From contig CAVVAH010000001.1 in assembly GCA_963746175.1 (NCBI GenBank), positions 434,001-498,000 on the forward strand: a stretch of DNA of 64,000 bases, given 5' to 3'. The notes beneath the pieces are model-generated. The model searched no databases. It saw only the letters and a list, made by a program, of their open reading frames with translations, and was not told where the DNA came from. How positions within the stretch are numbered: the first letter of the stretch is position 1; the number at the start of each line of letters is the position of its first letter. This DNA is from CAVVAH01 sp963746175 (GTDB taxonomy: Bacteria; Actinomycetota; Actinomycetes; JACCUZ01). The position numbers and the translations under genes are program-made. Below are positions 26,643 through 35,258 of this stretch, one piece after another.

Positions 26643-26789
26643 GGCGACCTCCGGACGTCGGTCGACCGCCCAAGGACGCCGGTCGACCCGGGCCGGCATG
26701 TCCGTCCAGCCCGGATGGCGCTCATCATGCCGGGCGCGACCACGCTCCGTGCCCGTACCACCCGATGTGCGTCAGAGATTCACGCAGCG

Positions 26790-27281
26790 TCACTCCTCGA
26801 GGTGCAGCGCAGCCTCCTCCGCGGTGAGGCCGCCCCCGTCGCGTCCGACGTCGGTCGCGACCTCGTCCTTCTCCTCGTCGCCGTGCGCGCCCTCGTCCGG
26901 TGCCACCACTCGGCCCACCCTGTCGTCGCCGACCTCGTCGTCGGCCCCGCCCGGGTCGCCGTAGGCGTCGGCCAGGACGGCGTCGTCGGTCTCGTCCCGT
27001 CCGCCGCCGAAGAGGTCGGGATCGTCCGCGACGACGTCGTCGACGGGGTCGTGCCCGTCGCCGTCGGGGACCTCCTCGGCCAGCCTCTGGTCGAGCGACT
27101 CGCCCTGCTCTGCCTCGGCGTGCGTCGTGCCGAACTTCTCGGCGCCGAGCGGCCGGTCCTCCGCGCCGGCGCCACGGTCACCTCCTGGCGTCTCGGGGTC
27201 CTCGTCGCGCAGCGAGTCGGGCGTCTCGACCAACCGGTCGCCGTCGGTGTCCTCGGTGTCCTCGTTCCACATGTCGCTCAT
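26790..27281 (-). CDS. DUF5709 acidic protein
   Basis: A 163-residue, very acidic and probably disordered protein beginning MSDMWNEDTEDTDGDRL and containing ETPDSLRDEDPETPGGDRG and HAEAEQGESLDQRLAEE, the pattern of actinobacterial DUF5709 proteins. No function is known for the family. The ATG at 27281 is chosen over an upstream in-frame ATG because family similarity begins there. It is divergent from pafA with about 106 bp between the starts. Confidence 0.75.
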   Translation of the reverse strand: MSDMWNEDTEDTDGDRLVETPDSLRDEDPETPGGDRGAGAEDRPLGAEKFGTTHAEAEQGESLDQRLAEEVPDGDGHDPVDDVVADDPDLFGGGRDETDDAVLADAYGDPGGADDEVGDDRVGRVVAPDEGAHGDEEKDEVATDVGRDGGGLTAEEAALHLEE

Positions 27282-27387
27282 GCCGACCCGATACCCCCGC
27301 CGAGCCTCCTGACCCACCCGGTCTCACAGGTGTCGGCGGCGGCGTGACCTCCCGGCCGCGGCCCGCGCCCCGGCGTACGGTGTCGGG

Positions 27388-28749
27388 ATGGACCGCCGGA
27401 TCTTCGGGCTCGAGAACGAGTACGGCGTCACCTGCACCTTCAAGGGGCAGCGCCGGCTCTCACCCGACGAGGTGGCCCGCTACCTGTTCCGCCGGGTGGT
27501 CTCGTGGGGCCGCAGCAGCAACGTGTTCCTGCGCAACGGCGCCCGGCTCTACCTCGACGTCGGCAGCCACCCGGAGTACGCGACCCCGGAGTGCGACGAC
27601 ATCCGTGAGCTCGTGATCCACGACAAGGCGGGGGAGCGGATCCTCGAGGGCCTGCTGGTGGACGCCGAGCGACGGCTCCGCGAGGAGGGCATCGCGGGCG
27701 ATGTCTACCTGTTCAAGAACAACACCGACTCGGCGGGCAACTCCTACGGCTGCCACGAGAACTACCTCGTCGGCAGGCACGGCGAGTTCACCCGGCTCGC
27801 CGACGTGCTCATCCCGTTCCTGGTCAGCCGGCAGATCATCTGCGGTGCCGGCAAGGTGCTGCAGACCCCGCGAGGGGCCGTGTACTGCGTGAGCCAGCGC
27901 GCCGAGCACATCTGGGAGGGCGTGTCCTCCGCGACCACCCGCTCCCGGCCCATCATCAACACTCGCGACGAGCCGCACGCCGACGCGGAGCGCTACCGCC
28001 GGCTGCACGTCATCGTCGGCGACTCGAACATGAGCGAGACCACGACGCTGCTCAAGCTCGGCGCCACCGACCTCGTGCTCCGGATGATCGAGGCGAACGT
28101 CGTCATGCGCGACCTCACCCTCGAGAACCCGATCCGGGCGATCCGTGAGATGAGTCACGACATGACCGGCCGCAAGAAGGTGCGCCTTGCCAACGGTCGC
28201 GAGGCGAGCGCACTCGACATCCAGCTGGAGTACTTCACGAAAGCCCGCGACTTCGCGGCCCGGCGCGGGCTCGACGAAGGACACGTCAAGCAGGTGCTGG
28301 AGCTCTGGGAGCGCACGCTCACCGCTGTCGACACCGGTGACCTCGACTCGGTCGCCACCGAGATCGACTGGGTGATGAAGCACCGGCTGATCGAGCGCTA
28401 CCGGGCGAAGCACGACCTGGCGCTGTCGTCCGCCCGGATCGCGCAGATCGACCTGGCGTACCACGACATCTCCCGCGAGCGTGGCCTCTTCTACCTGCTG
28501 CAGAAGCGTGGTCAGGCCGAGCGGGTCTGCCGTGACCTCGAGGTCTTCCAGGCGAAGTCGGTGCCGCCGCAGACGACGCGCGCGCGCCTGCGCGGCGAGT
28601 TCATCCGCCGCGCGCAGGAACGCCGGCGCGACTTCACCGTCGACTGGGTGCACCTCAAGCTCAACGACCAGGCGCAGCGCACCGTGCTCTGCAAGGACCC
28701 GTTCCGGTCGGTCGACGAGCGCGTCGAGAAGCTCATCGCCAGCATGTGA
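27388..28749 (+). CDS. pafA: Pup--protein ligase PafA
   Basis: A 453-residue ATP-dependent ligase that joins the C-terminal Glu of Pup to substrate lysines. Glutamine-synthetase-like blocks are complete: FGLENEYGVTC (catalytic/metal Glu), HPEYATPECDD, KNNTDSAGNSYGCHENYL, NTRDEPHADAERYRRLH and the small C-terminal domain DFTVDWVHLKLNDQAQRTV. The length is normal. TACGGT (27376-27381) is 6 bases before the ATG, so the mRNA is probably leaderless. It lies 5 kb from prcA, separated by two secreted-protein genes on mixed strands. A long hairpin follows the stop. Confidence 0.97.
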   Translation: MDRRIFGLENEYGVTCTFKGQRRLSPDEVARYLFRRVVSWGRSSNVFLRNGARLYLDVGSHPEYATPECDDIRELVIHDKAGERILEGLLVDAERRLREEGIAGDVYLFKNNTDSAGNSYGCHENYLVGRHGEFTRLADVLIPFLVSRQIICGAGKVLQTPRGAVYCVSQRAEHIWEGVSSATTRSRPIINTRDEPHADAERYRRLHVIVGDSNMSETTTLLKLGATDLVLRMIEANVVMRDLTLENPIRAIREMSHDMTGRKKVRLANGREASALDIQLEYFTKARDFAARRGLDEGHVKQVLELWERTLTAVDTGDLDSVATEIDWVMKHRLIERYRAKHDLALSSARIAQIDLAYHDISRERGLFYLLQKRGQAERVCRDLEVFQAKSVPPQTTRARLRGEFIRRAQERRRDFTVDWVHLKLNDQAQRTVLCKDPFRSVDERVEKLIASM

Positions 28750-28752
28750 GCG

Positions 28753-28805
28753 CGAAGTTGACCGGCTGCCGGGCGCGACACGCCGGGTGCAGCCGGTCCA
28801 CTTCG
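28753..28805 (+). terminator. Long hairpin after pafA
   Basis: Arms 28753-28769 and 28789-28805 pair at 16 of 17 positions (core GACCGGCTGC with GCAGCCGGTC). The 19-base loop contains a second stem (CGGGCG with CGCCGG). It begins four bases after the pafA stop. No T-tract follows. Confidence 0.55.
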
Positions 28806-28908
28806 GTGCACCTACCGCGGCGCCTGAAACCGGCCGGTCGGGGGCTGCCAGGGAGCCGGGTTAGGGTGGTCGGCGATCCCCACCCCCCTTTGTCTTCGAG
28901 GTTTCTTC

Positions 28909-29820
28909 GTGCGCCGAACCGCCCTGGCCCTGCTTCCCGTACTGCTCGCGGGCTCCCTCGCCGCGTGCAGCAGCGGGGGCGGCTCCGACCTGCCGACCGC
29001 GTCCGGGAAGTTCGGTGACAAGCCGAAGGTCACCGTCGCGAAGGACACCAAGCCGGCGAAGACCCTGGAGTCGGACGTGCTCGTCGAGGGCAACGGGCCG
29101 ACGGTGAAGAAGGGCGACCTGCTGGTCGCCGACTACCTCGGCGAGACCTACGCGAGCAAGAAGGTCTTCGACAACTCCTACGACCGGAAGGTCCCGGCGG
29201 CGTTCCCGATCGGCTCCGGCAACGTCATCCCCGCCTGGGACAAGGTGCTCGTCGGCGCCAAGATCGGCAGCCGGGTGCTCATGAGCGTCCCGCCGAAGCA
29301 GGGCTACGGGAAGAAGGGCAACAAGCAGGCCGGCATCAAGGGCACGGACACCCTGGTCTTCGTGGTCGACCTCATCGCGCGGTATCCCAAGACGGTCACG
29401 GCGCCCAAGAGCACTCCGGTCACCGGCCTGCCGGCCGGGCTGCCCACCGTCAACGGCGACCCCGGCACCGAGTCGACCATCACCTTCCCGAGCGGCGCGA
29501 CACCTCCGACGGAGCCCAAGGCCACGGTGCTGTCCAAGGGCACCGGCCCCGCGGTTGCCAAGGGCAACCTGGCGGTCGTCGAGTACTCCGCCTTCGACTA
29601 CACCGGCAAGGCGATCGGGAGCTCGTGGCAGCAGGGTCCGCAGGGCGTGCCGATCGGCGGCGCCCAGGGCAGCCCGTTCGACCTGCTCGAGGGCGTCCCG
29701 ACCGGCAGCCGGGTGCTGCTGACCCTGCCGGCCCAGACCGGCAGCGACCCCAAGACCGGGAGTGTCGCCGTCGTGATCGACGTGCTGGCGCTGCACGGCC
29801 CCGCCAAGGAGAGCAAGTGA
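28909..29820 (+). CDS. Lipoprotein with two FKBP-type prolyl isomerase domains
   Basis: A 303-residue exported lipoprotein: the signal peptide ends in the lipobox LAAC (Cys about residue 22). A first FKBP domain spans ~45-160 (GDLLVADYLGETY, NVIPAWDKVLVGAKIGSRVLM, TLVFVVDLIARY) and a second, less conserved one ~190-297 (LLEGVPTGSRVLLTLPAQTG). These domains catalyse cis-trans prolyl isomerisation of exported proteins. The GTG at 28909 is preceded by a -10-like TAGGGT (28862-28867). It is followed after 7 bases by a cytoplasmic single-domain FKBP, and the pair lies between pafA and pafB. Confidence 0.88.
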   Translation: MRRTALALLPVLLAGSLAACSSGGGSDLPTASGKFGDKPKVTVAKDTKPAKTLESDVLVEGNGPTVKKGDLLVADYLGETYASKKVFDNSYDRKVPAAFPIGSGNVIPAWDKVLVGAKIGSRVLMSVPPKQGYGKKGNKQAGIKGTDTLVFVVDLIARYPKTVTAPKSTPVTGLPAGLPTVNGDPGTESTITFPSGATPPTEPKATVLSKGTGPAVAKGNLAVVEYSAFDYTGKAIGSSWQQGPQGVPIGGAQGSPFDLLEGVPTGSRVLLTLPAQTGSDPKTGSVAVVIDVLALHGPAKESK

Positions 29821-29827
29821 GCACCCC

Positions 29828-30199
29828 ATGACCGAGAAGCCTGAGATCGACTTCCCCGAGGGCCCGCCCCCCGCGGACCTCGAGGTCATCGACCTGACCG
29901 AGGGTGACGGCGCCGAGGCAGCGACGGGCGACACCGCCGTCGTGCACTACGTGGGTGTGTCGTACTCCACCGGCGAGGAGTTCGACGCCTCCTGGAACCG
30001 CGGTCAGACCTTCGAGTTCCCGCTCGGTGCCGGCAACGTCATCGCGGGCTGGGACCGGGGTGTCGTCGGCATGAAGGTGGGTGGCCGCCGCCGGCTCGTC
30101 ATCCCGCCGCACCTGGGCTACGGCGACCGCGGTGCCGGCGCCGTCATCAAGCCGGGCGAGACCCTGATCTTCGTCGTCGACCTGGTCGACGTCCGCTAG
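29828..30199 (+). CDS. FKBP-type peptidyl-prolyl cis-trans isomerase
   Basis: A 123-residue cytoplasmic FKBP with no signal peptide. The catalytic pocket is intact: VHYVGVSYSTGEEFDASW, FPLGAGNVIAGWDRGVVGM and RRLVIPPHLGYGDRGAG, ending LIFVVDLVDV. It accelerates prolyl isomerisation during folding. It is 7 bases downstream of the lipoprotein FKBP, so they form one operon. An inverted repeat with a 10-base loop follows the stop. Confidence 0.93.
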   Translation: MTEKPEIDFPEGPPPADLEVIDLTEGDGAEAATGDTAVVHYVGVSYSTGEEFDASWNRGQTFEFPLGAGNVIAGWDRGVVGMKVGGRRRLVIPPHLGYGDRGAGAVIKPGETLIFVVDLVDVR

Positions 30200-30215
30200 C
30201 ACCCGCCGACCAGAG

Positions 30216-30255
30216 CTGCCTGATCACCGGGCGTCCTGCTCCGGTGATCATGCAG
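30216..30255. repeat. TGATCACCGG inverted repeat between FKBP and pafB
   Basis: Arms 30216-30230 and 30241-30255 pair at 14 of 15 positions, with a 10-base loop. The core TGATCAC...GTGATCA is the same as in the composite palindromes at 17.1 and 41.5 kb. It lies just downstream of an operon end, so it may terminate transcription or be a minimal member of that repeat family. Confidence 0.55.
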
Positions 30256-30311
30256 TCGTGGCGCGACTCGGGGCGCGGGAAGGTCATGAGCACCGGGTAG
30301 GTTGTCCCACC

Positions 30312-31313
30312 GTGTCCGCGCACAAGACGGAGCGGCTGCTCAACCTCGTGATCTGCCTGCTCTCGACCCGGCAGTTCCTGCTCAAGGAGCAGATCCGCGA
30401 CGCCGTCCCCCAGTACGCCGAGTGCCCCTCGGACGAGGCGTTCGACCGCATGTTCGAGCGGGACAAGGAAGAGCTCCGGGACATGGGCGTCCCGCTCGAG
30501 ACCGGTGGCAACGACGCCTGGTTCGACGACGAGATCGGCTACCGGGTGGACCGCGCCGCCTACGCCCTCCCCGAGGTCAGCTTCACCCCGGACGAGCTGG
30601 CAGTGCTCGGCCTGGCCTCCCGGGTGTGGCAGCAGGCCAGCCTGGCCGCCCCGGCCTCGCGCGCGGTGCAGAAGCTCAAGGCGGCCGGCGTCGAGCCGGA
30701 CAACGGCAGCCTGGTCGGCATCGAGCCGCGGGTCCGCACCAGCGAGCCGGCCTTCGAACCGGTCTACGCCGCGGTGCGCGACCGCCGGCCGATCACCTTC
30801 CCCTACCGCACGCCGGGCCGCCCCGACGTCATCGAGCGGCACCTGGAGCCGTGGGGGATCGTCTCCCGGCACGGGCGCTGGTACGTCGTGGGCCACGACC
30901 GGGATCGCGGCGCCACCCGGGTGTTCCGGCTGTCCCGCGTCGCCGGCCCGGTCCGACCGGTCGGCCGGCCGGGGGAGGTGACCGTGCCGGAGGGCATCGA
31001 CCTGCGCGCCCAGGTCGCCACCCTGGTGCCGTCCCGTGCCACCGCGGACGCCCGGCTGTGCGTCCGGACCGGCTCCGGGACCCGGCTGCGGCGGCGCGCG
31101 ACCGCGACCAACCCCGGCCGGGACGGCGTCGACGAGCTCACCGTGCCGTTCAGCGACCTCGAGATCCTGGCCGAGGAGATCGCCGCCCACGGCGCCGACG
31201 TGCAGGTGCTCGACCCCCCCGCGCTCCGCGTCGCGGTGCTCCGGCTGCTGCGTGGCGTTCTCGCCGGCTCGGCGACCGCGGCGGACCACGGCTCGCCTGC
31301 CGGAGCCCGATGA
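30312..31313 (+). CDS. pafB: Helix-turn-helix/WYL transcription regulator PafB
   Basis: A 333-residue regulator: N-terminal winged helix (ERLLNLVICLLSTRQFLLKEQI, ~6-60), WYL-type domain (~135-215, with RPITFPYRTPG and GRWYVVGHDRDRG), and a C-terminal WCX extension. PafB acts with PafC to activate the RecA/LexA-independent DNA damage response in actinobacteria; despite the name it is not needed for pupylation. TAGGTT (30298-30303) lies 8 bases before the GTG, so the mRNA is probably leaderless. The stop overlaps pafC by 4 bases (ATGA). Confidence 0.94.
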   Translation: MSAHKTERLLNLVICLLSTRQFLLKEQIRDAVPQYAECPSDEAFDRMFERDKEELRDMGVPLETGGNDAWFDDEIGYRVDRAAYALPEVSFTPDELAVLGLASRVWQQASLAAPASRAVQKLKAAGVEPDNGSLVGIEPRVRTSEPAFEPVYAAVRDRRPITFPYRTPGRPDVIERHLEPWGIVSRHGRWYVVGHDRDRGATRVFRLSRVAGPVRPVGRPGEVTVPEGIDLRAQVATLVPSRATADARLCVRTGSGTRLRRRATATNPGRDGVDELTVPFSDLEILAEEIAAHGADVQVLDPPALRVAVLRLLRGVLAGSATAADHGSPAGAR

Positions 31314-32260
31314 GCACGGGCGCGACCGACCGGCTGTCCCGCCTGCTCGCGCTGGTGCCGTACCTGGTCAGCCGGCAGGGCGTGCCCCTCTCGGCCGCCG
31401 CCGCGGAGTTCGGCATCACCGAGAGCCAGCTGGTCAAGGACCTCGAGCTGCTCTTCGTGTGCGGCACGCCCGGGCACATGCCCGACGACCTCATCGACGT
31501 CGACTGGGACGACGGCCACGTCTTCCTCACCAACGCCGACCCGATCGCCCGGCCGCTCCGGCTCGGCGTCGACGAGGCGCTCGCGCTCCTGGTCGGGCTC
31601 CGGGCCCTGGCCGACGTCCCCGGGCTGCACGACCGCGATGCGCTGCAGCGGACCATCCTCAAGCTGGAGCACGCGGCCGGCGAGGCCGGTGCGCCCAGTG
31701 TCCAGGTCCGGGTCGAGGTCGAGGCGCAAGGCCCCCTTGCCGACGTCCGCCGTGCCCTCGAGGGCGGCCGCCGGGTGCACCTGACCTACTTCGTCCCGTC
31801 CCGCGACGAGACCACCGAGCGAGACGTCGACCCGATGCGGGTCCTGCTCGTCGACGGCCGCTGGTACCTCGAGGGCTGGTGCCGGCGCGCCGAGGACGTC
31901 CGGCTGTTCCGGATGGACCGGGTGGAGGCCCTGACCGTGCTCGGGACGGCGGCCGACGTGCCCGCCGCGGCCACCGAGCGCGACCTCGAGGAAGGGCTGT
32001 TCCGTCCCTCGGAGGCCGACCGCCTGGTCTCGGTGGAGCTCGCCCCGCCGGCGCACTGGGTCGTCGACTACTACCCGGTCGAGGAGGTCGTCGACGACGG
32101 CGACCACCTGCTCGTCCGGCTGCGGGTGGTCGACGACGGCTGGCTGCGCCAGCTGGCGCTCCGGCTCGGGGGCGCGCTGCGGGTGCTCGACCCGCCGGAG
32201 CTGGCGGCGGCGGTCACGACGGCCGCCCGCGAGGCGCTGGCGGCGTACGACACGCCCTAG
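31310..32260 (+). CDS. pafC: WYL-domain regulator PafC
   Basis: A 316-residue partner of PafB: helix-turn-helix (~8-60, SRQGVPLSAAAAEFGITESQL), WYL domain (~145-215, with VHLTYFVPSRDET and DGRWYLEGWCRRAED) and WCX domain (~230-316). WYL domains bind nucleic acid; in PafBC single-stranded DNA is the proposed signal. The ATG overlaps the pafB stop (ATGA), which fixes the start and implies co-translation. The gene order pafB-pafC-tatA-tatC matches mycobacteria, with two small genes inserted before tatA. Confidence 0.94.
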   Translation: MSTGATDRLSRLLALVPYLVSRQGVPLSAAAAEFGITESQLVKDLELLFVCGTPGHMPDDLIDVDWDDGHVFLTNADPIARPLRLGVDEALALLVGLRALADVPGLHDRDALQRTILKLEHAAGEAGAPSVQVRVEVEAQGPLADVRRALEGGRRVHLTYFVPSRDETTERDVDPMRVLLVDGRWYLEGWCRRAEDVRLFRMDRVEALTVLGTAADVPAAATERDLEEGLFRPSEADRLVSVELAPPAHWVVDYYPVEEVVDDGDHLLVRLRVVDDGWLRQLALRLGGALRVLDPPELAAAVTTAAREALAAYDTP

Positions 32261-32405
32261 TCACCCCGCGTCACCCGATCGGGCTCTCGTGCCTCCACCG
32301 ACCGGTCTCGTACGTACGGCCCATTTCTCTCAAGGGCCCCTGGCGGGCTGCCGAACACTCCCTTGTCGCTCCGAGAAGGAGCCGGAAGCAGGGGAGGGAC
32401 GACCG

Positions 32406-32738
32406 ATGACCACGATCAAGACCTCGTGCCCCGTGTGCGGGGACGTGGAGCTCACTCCTGAGCAGATGCGCCTCGTCGTCTGCTCCCGCTCCGAGTGGTC
32501 GTTCTACGCGTTCCGCTGCGGCACCTGCACGGACGAGATCCGCAAGCCGGCCGACGAGGAGGTCGTGACCCTCCTGGTGTCCGGCGGCGTCGCGGCCGAG
32601 CAGTGGGTCATCCCCGCGGAGGCTCTCGAGGAGCACCACGGCGGCACCATCACCTACGACGACGTGCTCGACTTCGCGCTCAGCCTCGACCGGATCGACC
32701 TGCTCGCCTCGCTCATCACGCCGCGCGTCCAGGCCTGA
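32406..32738 (+). CDS. Small zinc-ribbon protein of unknown function
   Basis: A 110-residue protein with CPVC (residues ~8-11) and CGTC (~39-42), a probable zinc ribbon, followed by an acidic alpha/beta stretch (EEVVTLLVSGGVAAEQWVIP). No family function is known to me; similar small proteins occur near pafBC/tat in actinobacteria. The ATG at 32406 has a good GGGGAGGGA ribosome-binding site. The upstream gap (32261-32405) holds no gene. Confidence 0.75.
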   Translation: MTTIKTSCPVCGDVELTPEQMRLVVCSRSEWSFYAFRCGTCTDEIRKPADEEVVTLLVSGGVAAEQWVIPAEALEEHHGGTITYDDVLDFALSLDRIDLLASLITPRVQA

Positions 32739-32783
32739 CCCCGCCCGCGGGCACCCCGCGCGGCCTCCCGGTAGCCTCCCCGG

Positions 32784-33038
32784 GTGCTCTGGTTCCTGTT
32801 GTGGACCCTCCTCGTGCTCGGCGCGGCCGGCGTGTTCTTCCTGCTCGGACGGGACCTGTGGCGGAAGGCGAAGGCGCTGGTCGGTGAGCTGACCACGGCG
32901 ACCGAGCGGCTCACCGAGATCGGCGATCTCCTGGCCGATCTCGACCAGGAGGCACCGCCCGCGAACCGGCGGAGATCCCCAGGCGTCCAGGCCGGTGACG
33001 TACGATCGCCAGGCAGCAGTCCGCGACAGCAGAGGTGA
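32784..33038 (+). CDS. Small membrane protein upstream of tatA
   Basis: An 84-residue protein with one N-terminal membrane helix (LWFLLWTLLVLGAAGVFFLLG), a short helical region like a TatB/TatA amphipathic helix (RDLWRKAKALVGELTTATERL) and a basic tail. TAGCCT (32772-32777) is 6 bases before the GTG, so the mRNA is probably leaderless. It ends 7 bases before the tatA ATG, and the tatA promoter-like TACGAT (33001-33006) lies within its 3' end. It may modulate Tat, but this is inference from position. Confidence 0.65.
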   Translation: MLWFLLWTLLVLGAAGVFFLLGRDLWRKAKALVGELTTATERLTEIGDLLADLDQEAPPANRRRSPGVQAGDVRSPGSSPRQQR

Positions 33039-33045
33039 CCATTCC

Positions 33046-33351
33046 ATGTTCCGTAACCTCGGTGCGCCCGAGATCATCCTCATCCTCGTGGTGCTGGTGC
33101 TCCTCTTCGGTGCCAAGCGGCTGCCGGACGCCGCGCGCAGCCTCGGCCGCTCCATGCGCATCTTCAAGTCCGAGGTCAAGGAGATGGGCCGCGACGACGA
33201 GGAGCCGACCCAGCAGGCGCAGACGCCTCGCGAGGTCGAGGGCCGGGTCGTCGACACCCCGCCCGCCGCAGCCCCGCCGGCTGCCGCCCCGGTGGCCGAG
33301 CCCCAGCGTGCTGCCACCACCCCCGGCGAGCAGCCCGAGCGCGACCGCTGA
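33046..33351 (+). CDS. tatA: Sec-independent translocase subunit TatA
   Basis: A 101-residue TatA: short N-terminal membrane helix (PEIILILVVLVLLFGAKRLP), the FG hinge, an amphipathic helix (DAARSLGRSMRIFKSEVKEM) and a Pro/Ala-rich disordered tail. TatA oligomerises to form the pore for folded proteins with twin-arginine signals. The ATG at 33046 is preceded by AGAGGTGA. It is 45 bases upstream of tatC, with which it forms an operon. Confidence 0.95.
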   Translation: MFRNLGAPEIILILVVLVLLFGAKRLPDAARSLGRSMRIFKSEVKEMGRDDEEPTQQAQTPREVEGRVVDTPPAAAPPAAAPVAEPQRAATTPGEQPERDR

Positions 33352-33396
33352 CCTCGCGTCGCCTGACCTGATCCGGCCGGCGAGGGAGCACCCGAG

Positions 33397-34332
33397 GTGG
33401 TCACCTTGATCGGGCGTGCCCGTGGGGGCCGTGGCCGGCCCGCGCGCGACCCCGAGGGCCGGATGTCCCTCACCGAGCACCTGCGCGAGCTGCGGGTGCG
33501 GCTGGTCCGCTCGGTGCTCGCGATCGTCGCCGGCGCGATAGTCGCGGCGTTCTTCTACAACGACGTCCTCTTCCCGCTGCTCACCGATCCGATCAACAGC
33601 ATCAAGGACGACCATCCCGGGCTGACGCTGAACTTCGAGGGCATCTCCACCTCGTTCACCTTCGCACTGAAGATCTGTGCGATGGCCGGTGTCTTCATCG
33701 CCAGCCCGGTCTGGCTCTACAACCTGTGGGGCTTCGTCGCCCCCGGTCTGCACCGGCGCGAGCGGGCCTACGGGATCGCCTTCGTGGGTGTCAGCGTGCC
33801 GCTGTTCCTCGGCGGCGCCGTCCTGGCCTACGTGTTCCTGCCCAGGGGCTTCGACCTTCTGATCGGGTTCAACCCGGCCCCGGGCGAGGTCGCGAACATC
33901 ATCAGCCTCGACAACTACATGTCCTTCGTCCTGCGCATGTTCCTCGTCTTCGGCATCGCGTTCGTGATGCCCGTCTTCCTCGTCGGCCTCAACCTCGCCG
34001 GCGTCGTCAGCGGCCGCCAGCTGCTCAAAGCCTGGCGCCCGGTCATCCTCGGCGCGTTCGTCTTCGCCGCTGTCGCGACTCCCTCCGGCGATCCCTGGAC
34101 GATGTCGGCGCTCGCGCTTCCCATGCTGGTCCTCTACTACATCGCCGCCGGACTCTCGCTCCTCACCGACCGTCGCCGGCGCAACCAGCGCATCGACGGT
34201 GTCGACTACGGCGACCTCGACGACGACGAGGCCAGCCCCCTGCAGTACAACGTCACGCCCCTCGACGAGCCTGACGACGGCGACGAGCCGTCTGACCGGA
34301 TCGGCGAGGACGACGATCCCGATCGTCGCTGA
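33397..34332 (+). CDS. tatC: Sec-independent translocase subunit TatC
   Basis: A 311-residue polytopic protein with six membrane segments (~38-260). SLTEHLRELRVRL near residues 24-36 is the conserved cytoplasmic start that recognises twin-arginine signals; FEGISTSFTFALKI, FVAPGLHRRER and ATPSGDPWTMSALALPML are further TatC signatures. The acidic C-terminal tail of ~50 residues is typical of actinobacteria. The GTG at 33397 is used; ATG 33463 is an alternative that also keeps the conserved part. Confidence 0.95.
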   Translation: MVTLIGRARGGRGRPARDPEGRMSLTEHLRELRVRLVRSVLAIVAGAIVAAFFYNDVLFPLLTDPINSIKDDHPGLTLNFEGISTSFTFALKICAMAGVFIASPVWLYNLWGFVAPGLHRRERAYGIAFVGVSVPLFLGGAVLAYVFLPRGFDLLIGFNPAPGEVANIISLDNYMSFVLRMFLVFGIAFVMPVFLVGLNLAGVVSGRQLLKAWRPVILGAFVFAAVATPSGDPWTMSALALPMLVLYYIAAGLSLLTDRRRRNQRIDGVDYGDLDDDEASPLQYNVTPLDEPDDGDEPSDRIGEDDDPDRR

Positions 34333-34349
34333 CCGCTAGCGTTCCGCGC

Positions 34350-35222
34350 GTGACGCGCCGGATCGCCCTGCTGGTCAACCCGACGTCCGGCAAGGGCCGC
34401 GGCGCGCGGCTGCTCGAGCCGGTCGCTGACGGGCTGCGGGCGGACGGGACCGAGGTCGACGTCGTGGTCGGACGGGACGCCGACGAGGCCTTCGACCGGC
34501 TGCGTGACCGGGTGGCGGTGGGCGTCGACGCGGTGGTGGCGGTCGGCGGCGACGGTCTGGTCAACCTGGCGCTGCAGGTCGTCGCCGGAACGGACGTTCC
34601 GCTCGGCGTCGTCCCCGCCGGGACGGGCAACGACTTCGCGCGAGCGCTCGGCATCGCGCTGGACCAGCCGATGCAGGCGGTGGACCTCGTGGTCCGCGGC
34701 GGCACGATCTCGGTCGACCTGGGTCGTGCCAACGGCCGGTGGTTCGGCGGCGTCCTGGGCTCCGGGTTCGACTCGATGGTCAACGAGCGCGCCAACCGGA
34801 TGACCTGGCCCTCCGGCCGCAGCCGGTACAACGTGGCGATCGTGCTCGAGCTGCGCACGTTCCGGCCGGTGCCGTACGTCCTCGAGCTCGACGGCGAGCC
34901 GTGGACCACGGAGGCGATGCTGGTCGCTGTGGGCAACTCGCCGTCGTACGGCGGCGGCATGAGGGTCTGCCCCGACGCCGACCTGCACGACGGCCTGCTC
35001 GACGTGACGGTGGTGGGCCCGATCTCCAAGCCGGAGTTCCTCCGGGTGTTCCCCACGGTCTACAGAGGGACCCACGTCAACCACCCGGCGGTGACCGTCC
35101 GGAGGGCGCGCAGCGTCGTCCTGCGCTCCGAGGGCGTGACCGCGTACGCCGACGGCGAGCGGGTCTCGCAGCTTCCGGTGCACTGCGAGGCGGTGCCCTC
35201 GGCGTTGCACGTCTTCGCCTGA
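34350..35222 (+). CDS. Diacylglycerol kinase-family lipid kinase
   Basis: A 290-residue DAGK-catalytic protein: LLVNPTSGKG (nucleotide loop, ~7-16), GGDGLVNLALQ (~66) and GTGNDFAR (~91), then a C-terminal beta sandwich with NSPSYGGGMRVCPDADLHDG. These enzymes phosphorylate diacylglycerol or related lipids at the inner membrane face. TAGCGT (34337-34342) lies 7 bases before the GTG, so the transcript is probably leaderless. It is 17 bases after tatC and 36 bases before helY. Confidence 0.9.
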   Translation: MTRRIALLVNPTSGKGRGARLLEPVADGLRADGTEVDVVVGRDADEAFDRLRDRVAVGVDAVVAVGGDGLVNLALQVVAGTDVPLGVVPAGTGNDFARALGIALDQPMQAVDLVVRGGTISVDLGRANGRWFGGVLGSGFDSMVNERANRMTWPSGRSRYNVAIVLELRTFRPVPYVLELDGEPWTTEAMLVAVGNSPSYGGGMRVCPDADLHDGLLDVTVVGPISKPEFLRVFPTVYRGTHVNHPAVTVRRARSVVLRSEGVTAYADGERVSQLPVHCEAVPSALHVFA

Positions 35223-35258
35223 CGAGCCGGGCCGGCTCCGGAACGTAGGGTTGGCGCC

